A stretch of 6,751 nt of DNA from Deltaproteobacteria bacterium (GCA_016182705.1 JACPGA010000260.1:1-6751), one strand, 5' to 3'; shown: positions 1 through 6,380, numbered from the stretch's first letter. Notes: generated by a model from the sequence alone, not told the origin. Numbers and translations: made by a program.

Positions 1-1
1 C

Positions 2-97
2 GAACTCTACAACCATCAGTGGCTCATCGAACGCCACGGCCAACGCCCTCCCGCATGGGCTCGAAAGAGCTTCCTTGATCAGGGGGCGGCGGCATGA
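2..97 (+). CDS. IS3-type transposase (integrase core), C-terminal end only
   Basis: The frame is open from the window edge and ends at the TGA at 95-97. The 31 visible residues start ELYNHQWLIERHGQRPP. This matches the end of the DDE/rve integrase domain in IS3-family transposases, where a YN-x-x-WL-x-ERHG-x-R-x-P segment closes the catalytic domain. The full protein would cut and join the ends of its own element. Its stop overlaps the ATG of the rhs frame (ATGA, 94-97), and a probable right inverted repeat follows 14 bases after the stop, as expected for an IS3 right end. The catalytic residues lie upstream of the window, so I cannot tell whether the gene is intact. IS481, whose integrase core is related, is the alternative family. 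Confidence 0.72.
   Translation, partial: ELYNHQWLIERHGQRPPAWARKSFLDQGAAA
81..93 (+). promoter_or_regulatory. Possible ribosome binding site for the rhs frame
   Basis: A purine-rich AGGGGG (81-86) lies seven bases before the ATG at 94, inside the transposase reading frame. The rhs start also overlaps the transposase stop as ATGA, so translational coupling is possible. The next in-frame ATGs (205 and 250) have no better upstream site, which supports 94 as the start. Confidence 0.4.
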
Positions 98-3000
98 ATA
101 CACTCAACTCGCTGTCCAAGAAATTCCAGGCGGTTCATTCGGGGCAAGTCCAGGAAAGCAAAACTCTATCTCGTCATTGGGATCCAGCGCTTGGCAAGTT
201 GCTCATGGATAGTTCATCGAGCTCTCTGAGCGGATCAGGGTTGCCATCTATGAGAAATGTTGGCGTGGGCTCGACTATCGATCTCGGGACTACTAATTTC
301 ATATACGACGGCTTCGGTCGAGTCTCTACAACCACCACTGTTAAGGGGAGTAGCAAGACGATTGAGACGCGCCAGTATTTGGCGGGTCAGCCACTGCCAA
401 CTTCGATCACCAGTCAGGTGTTAATTAACGGCTTGTCGCTACCCTACTCGGGCCAAGCTGGGACTAGCTACACATACGGAGCCGGGCCGTATTATTGGTT
501 GGCTTCCGAGACAGACCTTCTTTCTGGAGAAACCACTACATATAATCAGAGAGATTCTGTCGGGCGTGTAACGGTCCAGACCGATTCTCATGGTGTTACC
601 ACCCGTACTCAATATGATGCGTCGGGTCGCACGACTTCCTCGATCCGTAATGCGATGGGAGTGGTTGGACAACCTGATTATGTTGGGAGCATCACTACGA
701 CCTACCAGTACGGTCCGAGCGACACATATGTGATCGAGACCGTCACTGTCGAAGGGGTGTTGAAGCCTTTAGTCACACGAAAAGACTTCGACTCCTTTGG
801 CCGCCTCGTCAAGGTGACACGACCTGATGGCAGCTACCAAATTACGACCTACAACGGGTTTGACGAAAAACTGAGTGAAACGCCTTGGCTCCAGGTCGGG
901 CAAACCAATTACGGAGCAACGACTTTTGCTTACGATTCAAAAGGCCGGCTTTCGACCGTTGCAGATGCCCAAGGTCGAGTGCTCATGTCACAGCCCAATG
1001 AGCCCGCTTGGGGCACTCGGACGGTTGGAAGTGTAACTGCGGTGGGTGAAGTAAGCAGCACCCTCGATGATCGCGGCAATGAGAAGACTCAGGTAAAGGA
1101 CCTTTTGGGGCAGGTCAGCCTCCTCGTTGATGCCGCTGGTGGGAGTTCCTCTTTTGGGTACGACGCATACGGGCACCTCCAGGTGGCTACTCGAGGTGGG
1201 CAGTCTCGCTCATACATTTATAACGAATTGGGCTGGTTGCTGTCCCGCAGTGAACCAGAGGAAGGCACTACGGAGTACTCAGATTTTACGGCGCTCGGCG
1301 CAGCTCGATTGACCAAGCAGAAAGGGAAGAGCGGAAGCAGCTCAGCTGCAACTCAAGCGACCCTTGATGGGAGGCATCGCCTTTCCGCTCTAACTGGACT
1401 TTCAGGGGCCCAAGTTGTAACGAATCGAACGATCAGTTATCGAGACGATTTCAATCTCCCTGTCTCGGTGAACGAAGTTCAACCCTATGGGACTCTCGTT
1501 GAAACCTATGGATACGACAGGATTGGTCGCGCCATCAGCCGTAGCTACTCAGACGGCTCACGGACCTTTTCCATCGCGCAAGAATTGGATGCCCTTGGGA
1601 ATGTAAAAACATTGACCTACCCATCGGCTTCAAGCGGCCCCTTGGACAAGGTGACCTTTACCTTTGACGATTATCTCCGCCCCCAAACGACACTTTTCAA
1701 TGGTGTGAACCGTGGGCAGGCGATTTACAACCAGGTCAGTGGAACAGCCGTCACGAGTACAGTGCTTTACGGGAATGGAGCCTCCACCGCCTTGAAGGCT
1801 GACAAGGGCGAGTTGGTGCACGTTACGCAAAGTGCTTCAACGGGCGTAGTGGAAGACGCGGCCCTTACCTGGACAGCAGGAGGGCTTCTTACGAATCGAG
1901 GGAGTGATTCATTCACCTACGACGGGCTCCGTCGGCTTACGGGTGCCACGGTCTATGGCCTGAATCCTGGGGAGGTTACGACTCAGTCCTTCCAGTACGA
2001 CACCCGTGGGAACCGGACCAGCAGTGGCTTCACCTATACCGGCTCGCAAAAGCCAGATGAGTTGCTCGCGTGGACGGCTACTTACGATGGTACCAACGGC
2101 ATTCCTTCTCAGGTGCAGACTCCGAATAGCGCCGCGCTTCAAACAGGTGCCCAGTACGACGACTTCGGTCGACTTACACAGATTTGGAGCATTCCAGGTC
2201 AGAGTGGAAGTCAGACGTCTTGGGCCTATGACCCTGCAGGTCGAGTCCTGATGGAGAATGGGACTTCCTTCATGCTGGATTCGAAGGGACTTCGAATGAA
2301 GCGGATGAAGGCGGATGGGAGCATCTCCTACACGATTTACGGATTCAACCGTGAGCCCCTGTCTTCTTTTGAAATCACGCCCCAGATTGTGACCAGTCAG
2401 GCTCAGAGTTTGGTGAGCTCACCCACATCAGGGAAGAAGGGTGCTCAAAGCGCGATGGTGATTTCGCCTGGTGATGAAGACCCCATCCCTGCTGGCGCAT
2501 ACATCACAGCTCCGGCAAGCAATATCACTGTCAATGTCGGTCAAGTGGTGGCCTTCGACGGGTACTCAGATTATGGCCGGACTTTCTCCTGGAGCTTTGG
2601 TGATGGGACTACGGGTGTTACAAGCTCGACAGTCACCAATACCAACCACGCCTTCGCGGTAGTGGGTTCTTATACGGTTAGGTTTACCGCGAGGGCCACT
2701 GGATACCTTTCCAGTTCATCAACGGTAGTCATTACAGTGGTCCAGCCACCTCCAGTCATCACCAGTTTCACGGCAAGCAGAACGACGATCGTGCGAGGCG
2801 AAAGTACGACTCTCACGTGGAGTACCACCAACACAACTTCATTGAGCCTGAATACAACTGGAACGGTTACGGGTACTTCTCTGTGGGTGAGCCCCACGGT
2901 CACAACACTCTATAAACTGACTGCCAGTGGGAGTGGGGGTAGCAGTGTGGTCGCGAGTATTCTTGTCGAAGTTGTACAGCCCCCTGTAATCGCCAGCTTT

Positions 3001-5043
3001 TCGGCAACCCCATCAAACATCTACCAGGGAGATTCAAGCACTCTAGGGTGGACGACCACCAACACCACATCGGTGAGCTTGAGCAATGGTATAGGAGTTG
3101 TGCCCGGTACAACTTGTGTGGTGAACCCAAGTTCAACGACAACCTACACTCTCACGGCCACCAATAGTCTGAACGGTGTGAGCACTAGTATCACAGCGGC
3201 AGTTACCGTCACCGTTAGTCCGCGTCCAACCGTGCCCACAATTGGCAGTTTTACTGCTGATTCAACAACACTCGGAGCGGGAACTGGCACAACACTGCGC
3301 TGGTCCATCACGAATAGCGTCGGAGCTGTCAATGTGACCCTAAATGGTGTAAGCGTAAGTGCTTCCGGTACTCAATCGATTACCCCAAGCACGACGACCA
3401 CTTATACCTTGACCGCAACAAATTCCGCAGATGCGAGTAAGACGGTATCGGCATCCGTGACCATCACGGTTGTTCAAAAACCGTTGATCACGTTCACGAC
3501 CAATGCGGCAACGATCTACTCAGGAAGCCCGGCCACGTTGAACTGGAGCGTGTCGAATAGTCCTACCAGCTTGAGCATTGACCAGGGAATTGGTGCGGTC
3601 AGTCCCTCGGGTTCTCGGGTCGTGAGTCCGGCAACAACGACCACTTACACGATGAGCGCCAGTAACCTGGGTGGAACGACCACAGCTCAGATTACGATCA
3701 CAGTTACTCAACAGCCGACGATCACCACCTTTACCGCGAGCGCTACGCAGATTAACCGAGGTGACTCGATCACGTTGAGCTGGGCGGTCCAAGGCGCCAC
3801 AGGGGTGACCATCAATGGGGTCTCTGTCAGTGGTGGCAGTACAGTGATGTCTCCTGCTGTGACGACAACGTACACTCTGGTCGCCTCGAACCCTGCAGGT
3901 ACTGATACTCGAGCAGTGAGTGTCATTGTCGTGATTCCACCAGCCTTCAGCTGGACCAAAACCCTGGTCTATGGATTTGGGCAGCTGATTAGTGAAGAGA
4001 GGGGCACGGGAACGACTTATGTTCATAGTGACTACGTTGGAAGCCCCAACATCTTGACGAATTCATCTGGCCAGGTTGTGGGCCGGACAAAGAGCCTGCC
4101 ATATGGAGAACGTTATGGGCAGACAGGAGAGAAGAGCGCGCTTCGATATGCCGGGCACGAAGATCAAGATGGATCTCCGATATACATGCAGGCTCGAGTT
4201 TACCTGCCCACCTATGGCCGGTTCGCCCAGCCCGATCCATGGTATGACCAGGACCCTGAGAATCCAGATTCGTTGAATCTGTACGTTTATGTGGCGAACA
4301 ACCCGGTGACGAACGTCGACCCAACTGGAATGCGGGCAGTTGATATGTCACGAATTTCTTCGGATGGTTGGTTTGATTATGACTATTTTTGGGAGGCACC
4401 GCAGGATAAGAAGGCTGATGAAAAATTCCGACCAAAATCTGAGCCAGATGTCATTTTAGAGGGTACAGAAGCAAGGAAAAAATATCTTGAAAATAAGCAT
4501 ATTTATTCCGAGGAGCCGACTACAAGTGTTCCCGCCCAAGCGGAGCCTGAAAAACCACTGGTTTCGAGCGGAGTTGGTGGGACGTGGGTAAGCCCTTGGT
4601 TTATCGGCGGCGGCGGTCGGCTTACCTTTGATAACGTGGGGAACGTATACCTCACAGCTACGGTTGCAGTAGGCAGCCCTGGAGTTGGTTGGAGTCTTGA
4701 TGCAGGCCCTCCGCCGTCGCCAGGTGGATCTTGGGGAGTTGATGCTCGTGGAGGCGGTGGCAAGCGGCCGAGCTGGATGAAGGCCCCCAGGGTATTAGGG
4801 AAGGCGACTCCGAGAGCTAACCCGACACTTGGAGGTAGTGCAGATAATTCCCTTACGCCTTCATTAGGTCTGGGAGGAGGCACGCCAGGAATACAGGGTA
4901 CAGTCTCTTATACATGGATTATTCGGCATGCGCCTAAAGGCGGGGCTGGGGCAGTAAATTCTCAAGCTACTGCCCCTGAAACACCCTGGACATCGAACCC
5001 CTCCCACAACCCATTTGGATCGCAGTCAATCGATTGGAGATGA
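94..5043 (+). CDS. Rhs/YD-repeat polymorphic toxin, 5'-truncated, with inserted PKD and Ig-like domains
   Basis: A 1649-residue protein of the Rhs/YD-repeat family, whose repeats build a hollow beta shell enclosing a C-terminal toxin. Residues 1-15 are encoded by the IS3 end. YD-type motifs run from about 71 (YDGFGR) through 280 (YDSKGR) and 712 (YDPAGR) to 727-740. The shell is then interrupted at about 760 by a PKD domain (WSFGDGT, 833-839) and five Ig-like domains (885-1281). It resumes with YGFGQLISEERG (1293), a YVHSDYVGSPN stretch (1309), and the core end GRFAQPDPWYDQ to NVDPTGM (about 1375-1413), which is the family's usual boundary before the variable tip. The tip is residues 1414-1649. 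I see no signal peptide, PAAR domain or other export module, and the usual N-terminal hundreds of residues are absent. The gene is therefore probably a beheaded or silent rhs, although the remaining frame is intact. A 4-bp gap separates it from a small membrane-protein gene. Confidence 0.9.
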   Translation: MNTLNSLSKKFQAVHSGQVQESKTLSRHWDPALGKLLMDSSSSSLSGSGLPSMRNVGVGSTIDLGTTNFIYDGFGRVSTTTTVKGSSKTIETRQYLAGQPLPTSITSQVLINGLSLPYSGQAGTSYTYGAGPYYWLASETDLLSGETTTYNQRDSVGRVTVQTDSHGVTTRTQYDASGRTTSSIRNAMGVVGQPDYVGSITTTYQYGPSDTYVIETVTVEGVLKPLVTRKDFDSFGRLVKVTRPDGSYQITTYNGFDEKLSETPWLQVGQTNYGATTFAYDSKGRLSTVADAQGRVLMSQPNEPAWGTRTVGSVTAVGEVSSTLDDRGNEKTQVKDLLGQVSLLVDAAGGSSSFGYDAYGHLQVATRGGQSRSYIYNELGWLLSRSEPEEGTTEYSDFTALGAARLTKQKGKSGSSSAATQATLDGRHRLSALTGLSGAQVVTNRTISYRDDFNLPVSVNEVQPYGTLVETYGYDRIGRAISRSYSDGSRTFSIAQELDALGNVKTLTYPSASSGPLDKVTFTFDDYLRPQTTLFNGVNRGQAIYNQVSGTAVTSTVLYGNGASTALKADKGELVHVTQSASTGVVEDAALTWTAGGLLTNRGSDSFTYDGLRRLTGATVYGLNPGEVTTQSFQYDTRGNRTSSGFTYTGSQKPDELLAWTATYDGTNGIPSQVQTPNSAALQTGAQYDDFGRLTQIWSIPGQSGSQTSWAYDPAGRVLMENGTSFMLDSKGLRMKRMKADGSISYTIYGFNREPLSSFEITPQIVTSQAQSLVSSPTSGKKGAQSAMVISPGDEDPIPAGAYITAPASNITVNVGQVVAFDGYSDYGRTFSWSFGDGTTGVTSSTVTNTNHAFAVVGSYTVRFTARATGYLSSSSTVVITVVQPPPVITSFTASRTTIVRGESTTLTWSTTNTTSLSLNTTGTVTGTSLWVSPTVTTLYKLTASGSGGSSVVASILVEVVQPPVIASFSATPSNIYQGDSSTLGWTTTNTTSVSLSNGIGVVPGTTCVVNPSSTTTYTLTATNSLNGVSTSITAAVTVTVSPRPTVPTIGSFTADSTTLGAGTGTTLRWSITNSVGAVNVTLNGVSVSASGTQSITPSTTTTYTLTATNSADASKTVSASVTITVVQKPLITFTTNAATIYSGSPATLNWSVSNSPTSLSIDQGIGAVSPSGSRVVSPATTTTYTMSASNLGGTTTAQITITVTQQPTITTFTASATQINRGDSITLSWAVQGATGVTINGVSVSGGSTVMSPAVTTTYTLVASNPAGTDTRAVSVIVVIPPAFSWTKTLVYGFGQLISEERGTGTTYVHSDYVGSPNILTNSSGQVVGRTKSLPYGERYGQTGEKSALRYAGHEDQDGSPIYMQARVYLPTYGRFAQPDPWYDQDPENPDSLNLYVYVANNPVTNVDPTGMRAVDMSRISSDGWFDYDYFWEAPQDKKADEKFRPKSEPDVILEGTEARKKYLENKHIYSEEPTTSVPAQAEPEKPLVSSGVGGTWVSPWFIGGGGRLTFDNVGNVYLTATVAVGSPGVGWSLDAGPPPSPGGSWGVDARGGGGKRPSWMKAPRVLGKATPRANPTLGGSADNSLTPSLGLGGGTPGIQGTVSYTWIIRHAPKGGAGAVNSQATAPETPWTSNPSHNPFGSQSIDWR
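112..137 (+). repeat. Probable right inverted repeat of the upstream IS3-type element
   Basis: The stretch begins CTGTCCAAG and ends GGCGGTTCA. Its reverse complement starts TGAACCGCC and ends CTTGGACAG. This resembles IS3-family termini, which commonly begin TGAACCGCC and carry a TTGGACA block about 20 bases in. It lies just past the transposase stop, where the right end should be. The matching left end is outside the window, so this rests on resemblance and position. The IS/host junction would be 137/138, and the 3-4 bp target duplication would start at 138. Confidence 0.65.
2461..2742 (+). other. PKD domain inserted in the Rhs shell
   Basis: This encodes rhs residues about 790-883. The hallmark W-S-F-G-D-G-T is at 833-839, followed by an NHAF-x-x-x-GSYTVRFTA strand pair, the canonical end of a PKD beta sandwich. 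A low-complexity Ser/Gly/Pro linker (about 765-800) precedes it. PKD domains are usually extracellular spacer or binding modules. This one opens the stretch of beta domains that splits the YD shell. Confidence 0.85.
2746..3936 (+). repeat. Five tandem Ig-like domain repeats in rhs (protein-level, degenerate in DNA)
   Basis: Five units of about 75-84 residues start near residues 885, 963, 1045, 1129 and 1207. Each has P-x-I-x-x-F-x-A, a G-x-x-x-T-L-x-W strand and a V-x-P-x-x-TTTYTLTA-x-N strand. The conserved Trp is at 909, 986, 1070, 1151 and 1230. Units 1 and 2 are most alike around that Trp (WSTTNTTSLSL versus WTTTNTTSVSL), also at DNA level, which suggests a more recent duplication. The domains lack cysteine apart from one in unit 2. 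Such Ig-like stalks are typical of secreted or surface proteins; their role here is inferred. Confidence 0.85.
4216..4332 (+). other. Rhs core terminus (end of conserved shell)
   Basis: This encodes about residues 1375-1413. It reads GRFAQPDPWYDQ, then NLYVYVANNP, then NVDPTGM. The family consensus here is GRF-x-x-x-DP, N-x-Y-x-Y-x-x-N-x-P and DPxG, and in many Rhs proteins the DPxG region is where the tip is autoproteolytically released. Position 4330 is therefore taken as the core/tip boundary. Here Met replaces the more common Leu after DPTG. Cleavage is inferred from the family. Confidence 0.85.
4333..5040 (+). other. Unrecognised C-terminal tip (candidate toxin domain) of rhs
   Basis: Residues 1414-1649 follow the core. 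The first part (to about 1485) is charged and aromatic, with WFDYDYFWEAP and a Lys/Glu-rich helix-like stretch. Its DNA is visibly more AT-rich than the core. From about 1493 it becomes Gly/Pro-rich with alternating beta-like strands (GGGGRLTF, GNVYLTATVAVG, VGWSLDAG), then linkers and a last strand (GTVSYTWIIRHAP). The end is GSQSIDWR. I recognise no nuclease, deaminase, ADP-ribosyltransferase or other known toxin motif. At 236 residues it is longer than the usual 100-150. The Gly-rich beta pattern might suggest a membrane- or envelope-acting domain, but that is speculative. Confidence 0.6.
5036..5040 (+). promoter_or_regulatory. Ribosome binding site of the small membrane-protein gene
   Basis: GGAGA lies seven bases upstream of the ATG at 5048, within the last rhs codons. 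It fixes the start at 5048. An upstream in-frame ATG at 5015 lies inside rhs and has no such site. Confidence 0.7.
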
Positions 5044-5047
5044 ATCA

Positions 5048-5317
5048 ATGAAAGGGTTAATTGCAGCTCTTATCTGCTTTGCAATAGCTGGAGTTGTTTT
5101 AAGTTTTTTCCCTTCCGAGATTGTAAATATTTATAAAAAGGAAAATTTTTTCATCAAAAATCTTTGGTTTAAACACTATAAAGAATATTTTTTCGATCAT
5201 TCCAACAAAGGCACAATAATTAAACAATTTAGGACCGTTGGTATTATATTTTGTTTAATTGTGTTAGTAGTTATTTTAATCGGTTTTTCAGAAGGTGGAA
5301 TTTTTACCTCCAAGTGA
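5048..5317 (+). CDS. Two-helix membrane protein, candidate Rhs immunity protein
   Basis: An 89-residue protein beginning MKGLIAALICFAIAG. It has two hydrophobic helices, at about residues 3-21 and 64-80, joined by a basic, aromatic loop (22-63: many Lys, Phe and Tyr, with KNLWFKHYKEYFF). By the positive-inside rule the loop would face the cytoplasm. It starts four bases after the rhs stop with a strong ribosome binding site in the rhs tail, so it is almost certainly co-transcribed and possibly coupled. The DNA is strikingly AT-rich (roughly a third G+C by eye) against GC-rich neighbours, which is common for horizontally acquired tip/immunity cassettes. The immunity role is inferred from position. 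I recognise no family. A small membrane protein would fit a tip acting at the envelope or inner membrane. No convincing terminator follows before the IS debris at 5341. Confidence 0.75.
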   Translation: MKGLIAALICFAIAGVVLSFFPSEIVNIYKKENFFIKNLWFKHYKEYFFDHSNKGTIIKQFRTVGIIFCLIVLVVILIGFSEGGIFTSK

Positions 5318-5340
5318 AGATTCCCAAAAGTGCAAAGGGG

Positions 5341-5369
5341 TGTAGTGTCCCCCCGATAGTTGGACAAGT
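5341..5369 (+). repeat. IS3-type terminal inverted repeat
   Basis: The sequence begins TGTAGTGTCC and carries GTTGGACAAG about 18 bases in. This is the TGTA...TTGGACA layout seen at IS3/IS150-like ends. It lies 23 bases after the small membrane-protein gene, so an element once began here and extends rightward. No partner end is visible before the IS66 element interrupts at 5616. Both ends of such elements look alike, so the original orientation is uncertain. Confidence 0.6.
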
Positions 5370-5430
5370 TCGGAACGCGTCAATGACTTTGAGACAGAAG
5401 GTGGCCTGAATTCTCGCTCCGACCCACCCG

Positions 5431-5519
5431 CTGCGGAGAGGCGCCGGGGCCATGGACAAGTCTGCGACTTGACCCCAGCCCCTTGGAAAACCCGTTGGGT
5501 TTCCCACACCTCTCCGCAG
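5431..5519. repeat. Multi-stem palindromic structure inside the IS remnant
   Basis: A perfect 11-bp inverted repeat (CTGCGGAGAGG at 5431-5441, its complement at 5509-5519) encloses two smaller hairpins. The first has stem CAAGT/ACTTG (5457-5461/5467-5471, five-base loop). The second is at 5485-5505, with GGAAAACCC against GGGTTTCCC across a GTT loop and one mismatch. The layout is a three-way junction and could fold as DNA or as RNA from either strand. It lies in non-coding sequence next to an IS3-type end. It could be a transposition-associated structure, a palindromic repeat unit, or a transcription barrier; none is demonstrated. Confidence 0.7.
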
Positions 5520-5532
5520 CCAATGGGCATCG

Positions 5533-5613
5533 TCATGCTGCGATTTCCTTTTTCGGGGGATTGATCCAGGCCGGTGTTGGCAGTTCGGGTGGCTTGGGAC
5601 GTCCCTTTGAAAA
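5533..5613 (-). pseudogene. Possible transposase C-terminal remnant, cut by IS66
   Basis: Reading the minus strand from the IS66 junction, one frame gives 26 residues (FSKGRPKPPELPTPAWINPP, then KKEIAA) before a TGA. A basic, Pro-rich tail with AWINPPK resembles ends of some transposases. The frame would make the IS3-type end at 5341 the right end of a minus-strand element. The fragment is short and no catalytic motif is present, so identity is weak. If real, the IS66 insertion removed everything upstream. Confidence 0.3.
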
Positions 5614-5685
5614 CCGTAAGCGCCCACGGAACCCCACCCTGTCAGGGGCCAGCCAAGACCGGTAGGGTCACCTTCTGAGTTACCG

Positions 5686-5692
5686 AAGGAGG
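5686..5692 (+). promoter_or_regulatory. Strong ribosome binding site of tnpA
   Basis: AAGGAGG is a near-perfect anti-16S match five bases before the ATG at 5698, and fixes that start. Confidence 0.8.
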
Positions 5693-5697
5693 CAGGG

Positions 5698-6030
5698 ATG
5701 GTGAGGCGAAGCCGTGAGGAATGGCGTGCGCTGTTCGAGGAGCATGGGCGGAGCGGGATGACGGAGAAGGCCTTCTGCGAAATGCGGGAGCTGTGCCCGA
5801 AACATTTCAACCTCCGCAAGAAGCAACTGGGATGGCCGCAGATGAACGCGGACCTGCGGAACAGGCCTGCGGTTCCGGCCTTCGTGCGGGTGGAGAAGGC
5901 TCCGTCGATGGAAGCCCCCCGCGTCCATGGGGCGGAGCCCCGGGTGCTGCTGCGCCTGGGGCGCTGCGAATGGGAGCTGCGCGGGCTGTCCGAGGACGGG
6001 CTGCTGCGGCTGATGGCGGCGCTGGCATGA
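5698..6030 (+). CDS. tnpA: IS66 family accessory protein TnpA
   Basis: A 110-residue protein, the usual size for IS66 TnpA. The N-terminal half has the helix-turn-helix layout of this family: EEWRALFEEHGRSGMTEKAFCE then HFNLRKKQL (about residues 7-44), parallel to the usual W-x-x-L-x-x-x-x-x-SG-x-x-x-x-x-F-C pattern. The C-terminal third (81-110) carries the short hydrophobic strand-helix segment (LLRLGRCEWELRGLSEDGLL) seen in family members. It probably binds DNA, possibly the IS ends, and is needed with TnpB and TnpC for transposition in studied IS66 elements. Its stop overlaps the tnpB start (ATGA, 6027-6030), pointing to coupled translation. The frame appears intact. Confidence 0.85.
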   Translation: MVRRSREEWRALFEEHGRSGMTEKAFCEMRELCPKHFNLRKKQLGWPQMNADLRNRPAVPAFVRVEKAPSMEAPRVHGAEPRVLLRLGRCEWELRGLSEDGLLRLMAALA

Positions 6031-6380
6031 TCCGCTGGGCGGAAGTGCCGGTCTACCTGCACCGGGACGCAGTGGATTTCCGGAAGTCGATCAACGGGCT
6101 ATGCGCGCTGGTGGAGCAGGCCATGGGCAGATCGCCCTTTCATCCCGCCTTGTTCGTGTTCGGCGCAAAGACCCGCGACAAGATCAAGGTGCTGTACTGG
6201 GACCGGACGGGATTCTGCCTGTGGTACAAGCGCCTGGAGGAGGACCACTTCCAGTGGCCGCGGACGGCGGATGAGGAGGTGATCACGCTGGATGCGGAAC
6301 AGTTCGACTGGCTGCTCCGGGGCCTCGACATCCTCAAAATGAGGCCGCACGCAGCTCGGGAATACGGAGATGAAAGCTAG
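6027..6380 (+). CDS. tnpB: IS66 family accessory protein TnpB
   Basis: A 117-residue protein, starting MIRWAEVPVYLHRDAVDFRK, with strong family hallmarks: VDFRKSINGL, then PFHPALFVFGAKTRDKIKVLYWDRTGFCLWYKRLE, then HFQWP, matching the IS66 Orf2 consensus (D-x-RK-x-x-x-GL, LFVF, KIL-WWD-x-x-G-x-x-L-x-x-KRLE). Its biochemical role is not well defined, but it is required for transposition in studied IS66 elements. The ATG at 6027 is chosen because it overlaps the tnpA stop and gives the family's normal length. An upstream in-frame ATG at 5721 would read a long overlap through tnpA. The frame appears intact. Confidence 0.92.
   Translation: MIRWAEVPVYLHRDAVDFRKSINGLCALVEQAMGRSPFHPALFVFGAKTRDKIKVLYWDRTGFCLWYKRLEEDHFQWPRTADEEVITLDAEQFDWLLRGLDILKMRPHAAREYGDES

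Noticed and set aside
2746..3936. A tandem DNA repeat or CRISPR-like array
   Set aside because: The periodicity is at protein level with units of about 230-250 bases. The DNA copies are divergent and there are no short identical repeats with spacers.
3520..4026. A 168-codon minus-strand frame antisense to the Ig-like repeats
   Set aside because: Its Arg/His/Thr-rich translation mirrors the repetitive Thr/Ser codons of rhs, and it has no start signal.
4503..4883. A 126-codon minus-strand frame opposite the rhs tip
   Set aside because: It is the Pro-rich antisense of a Gly-rich coding stretch, with no ribosome binding site or recognisable domain.
5290..5312. A possible terminator at the end of the small membrane-protein gene
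   Set aside because: The AGGT/ACCT stem is only four pairs around an AT loop, lies inside the coding sequence, and has no U-tract after the stem.
5288..5536. An 82-codon minus-strand frame spanning the palindromic structure and the IS3-type end
   Set aside because: It reads through the inverted repeats and out of the IS end into the 3' end of the small membrane-protein gene. The composition is not protein-like.
5304..6062. A 252-codon minus-strand open frame
   Set aside because: It crosses the IS66 left boundary and runs antisense through tnpA. Its protein is Arg/Ser/Pro-rich with no motif. It is a GC-driven shadow.
5721..6380. A longer version of tnpB starting at 5721
   Set aside because: The extension overlaps nearly all of tnpA out of frame and has no family similarity. 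The 6027 start gives the normal TnpB length and the ATGA overlap.
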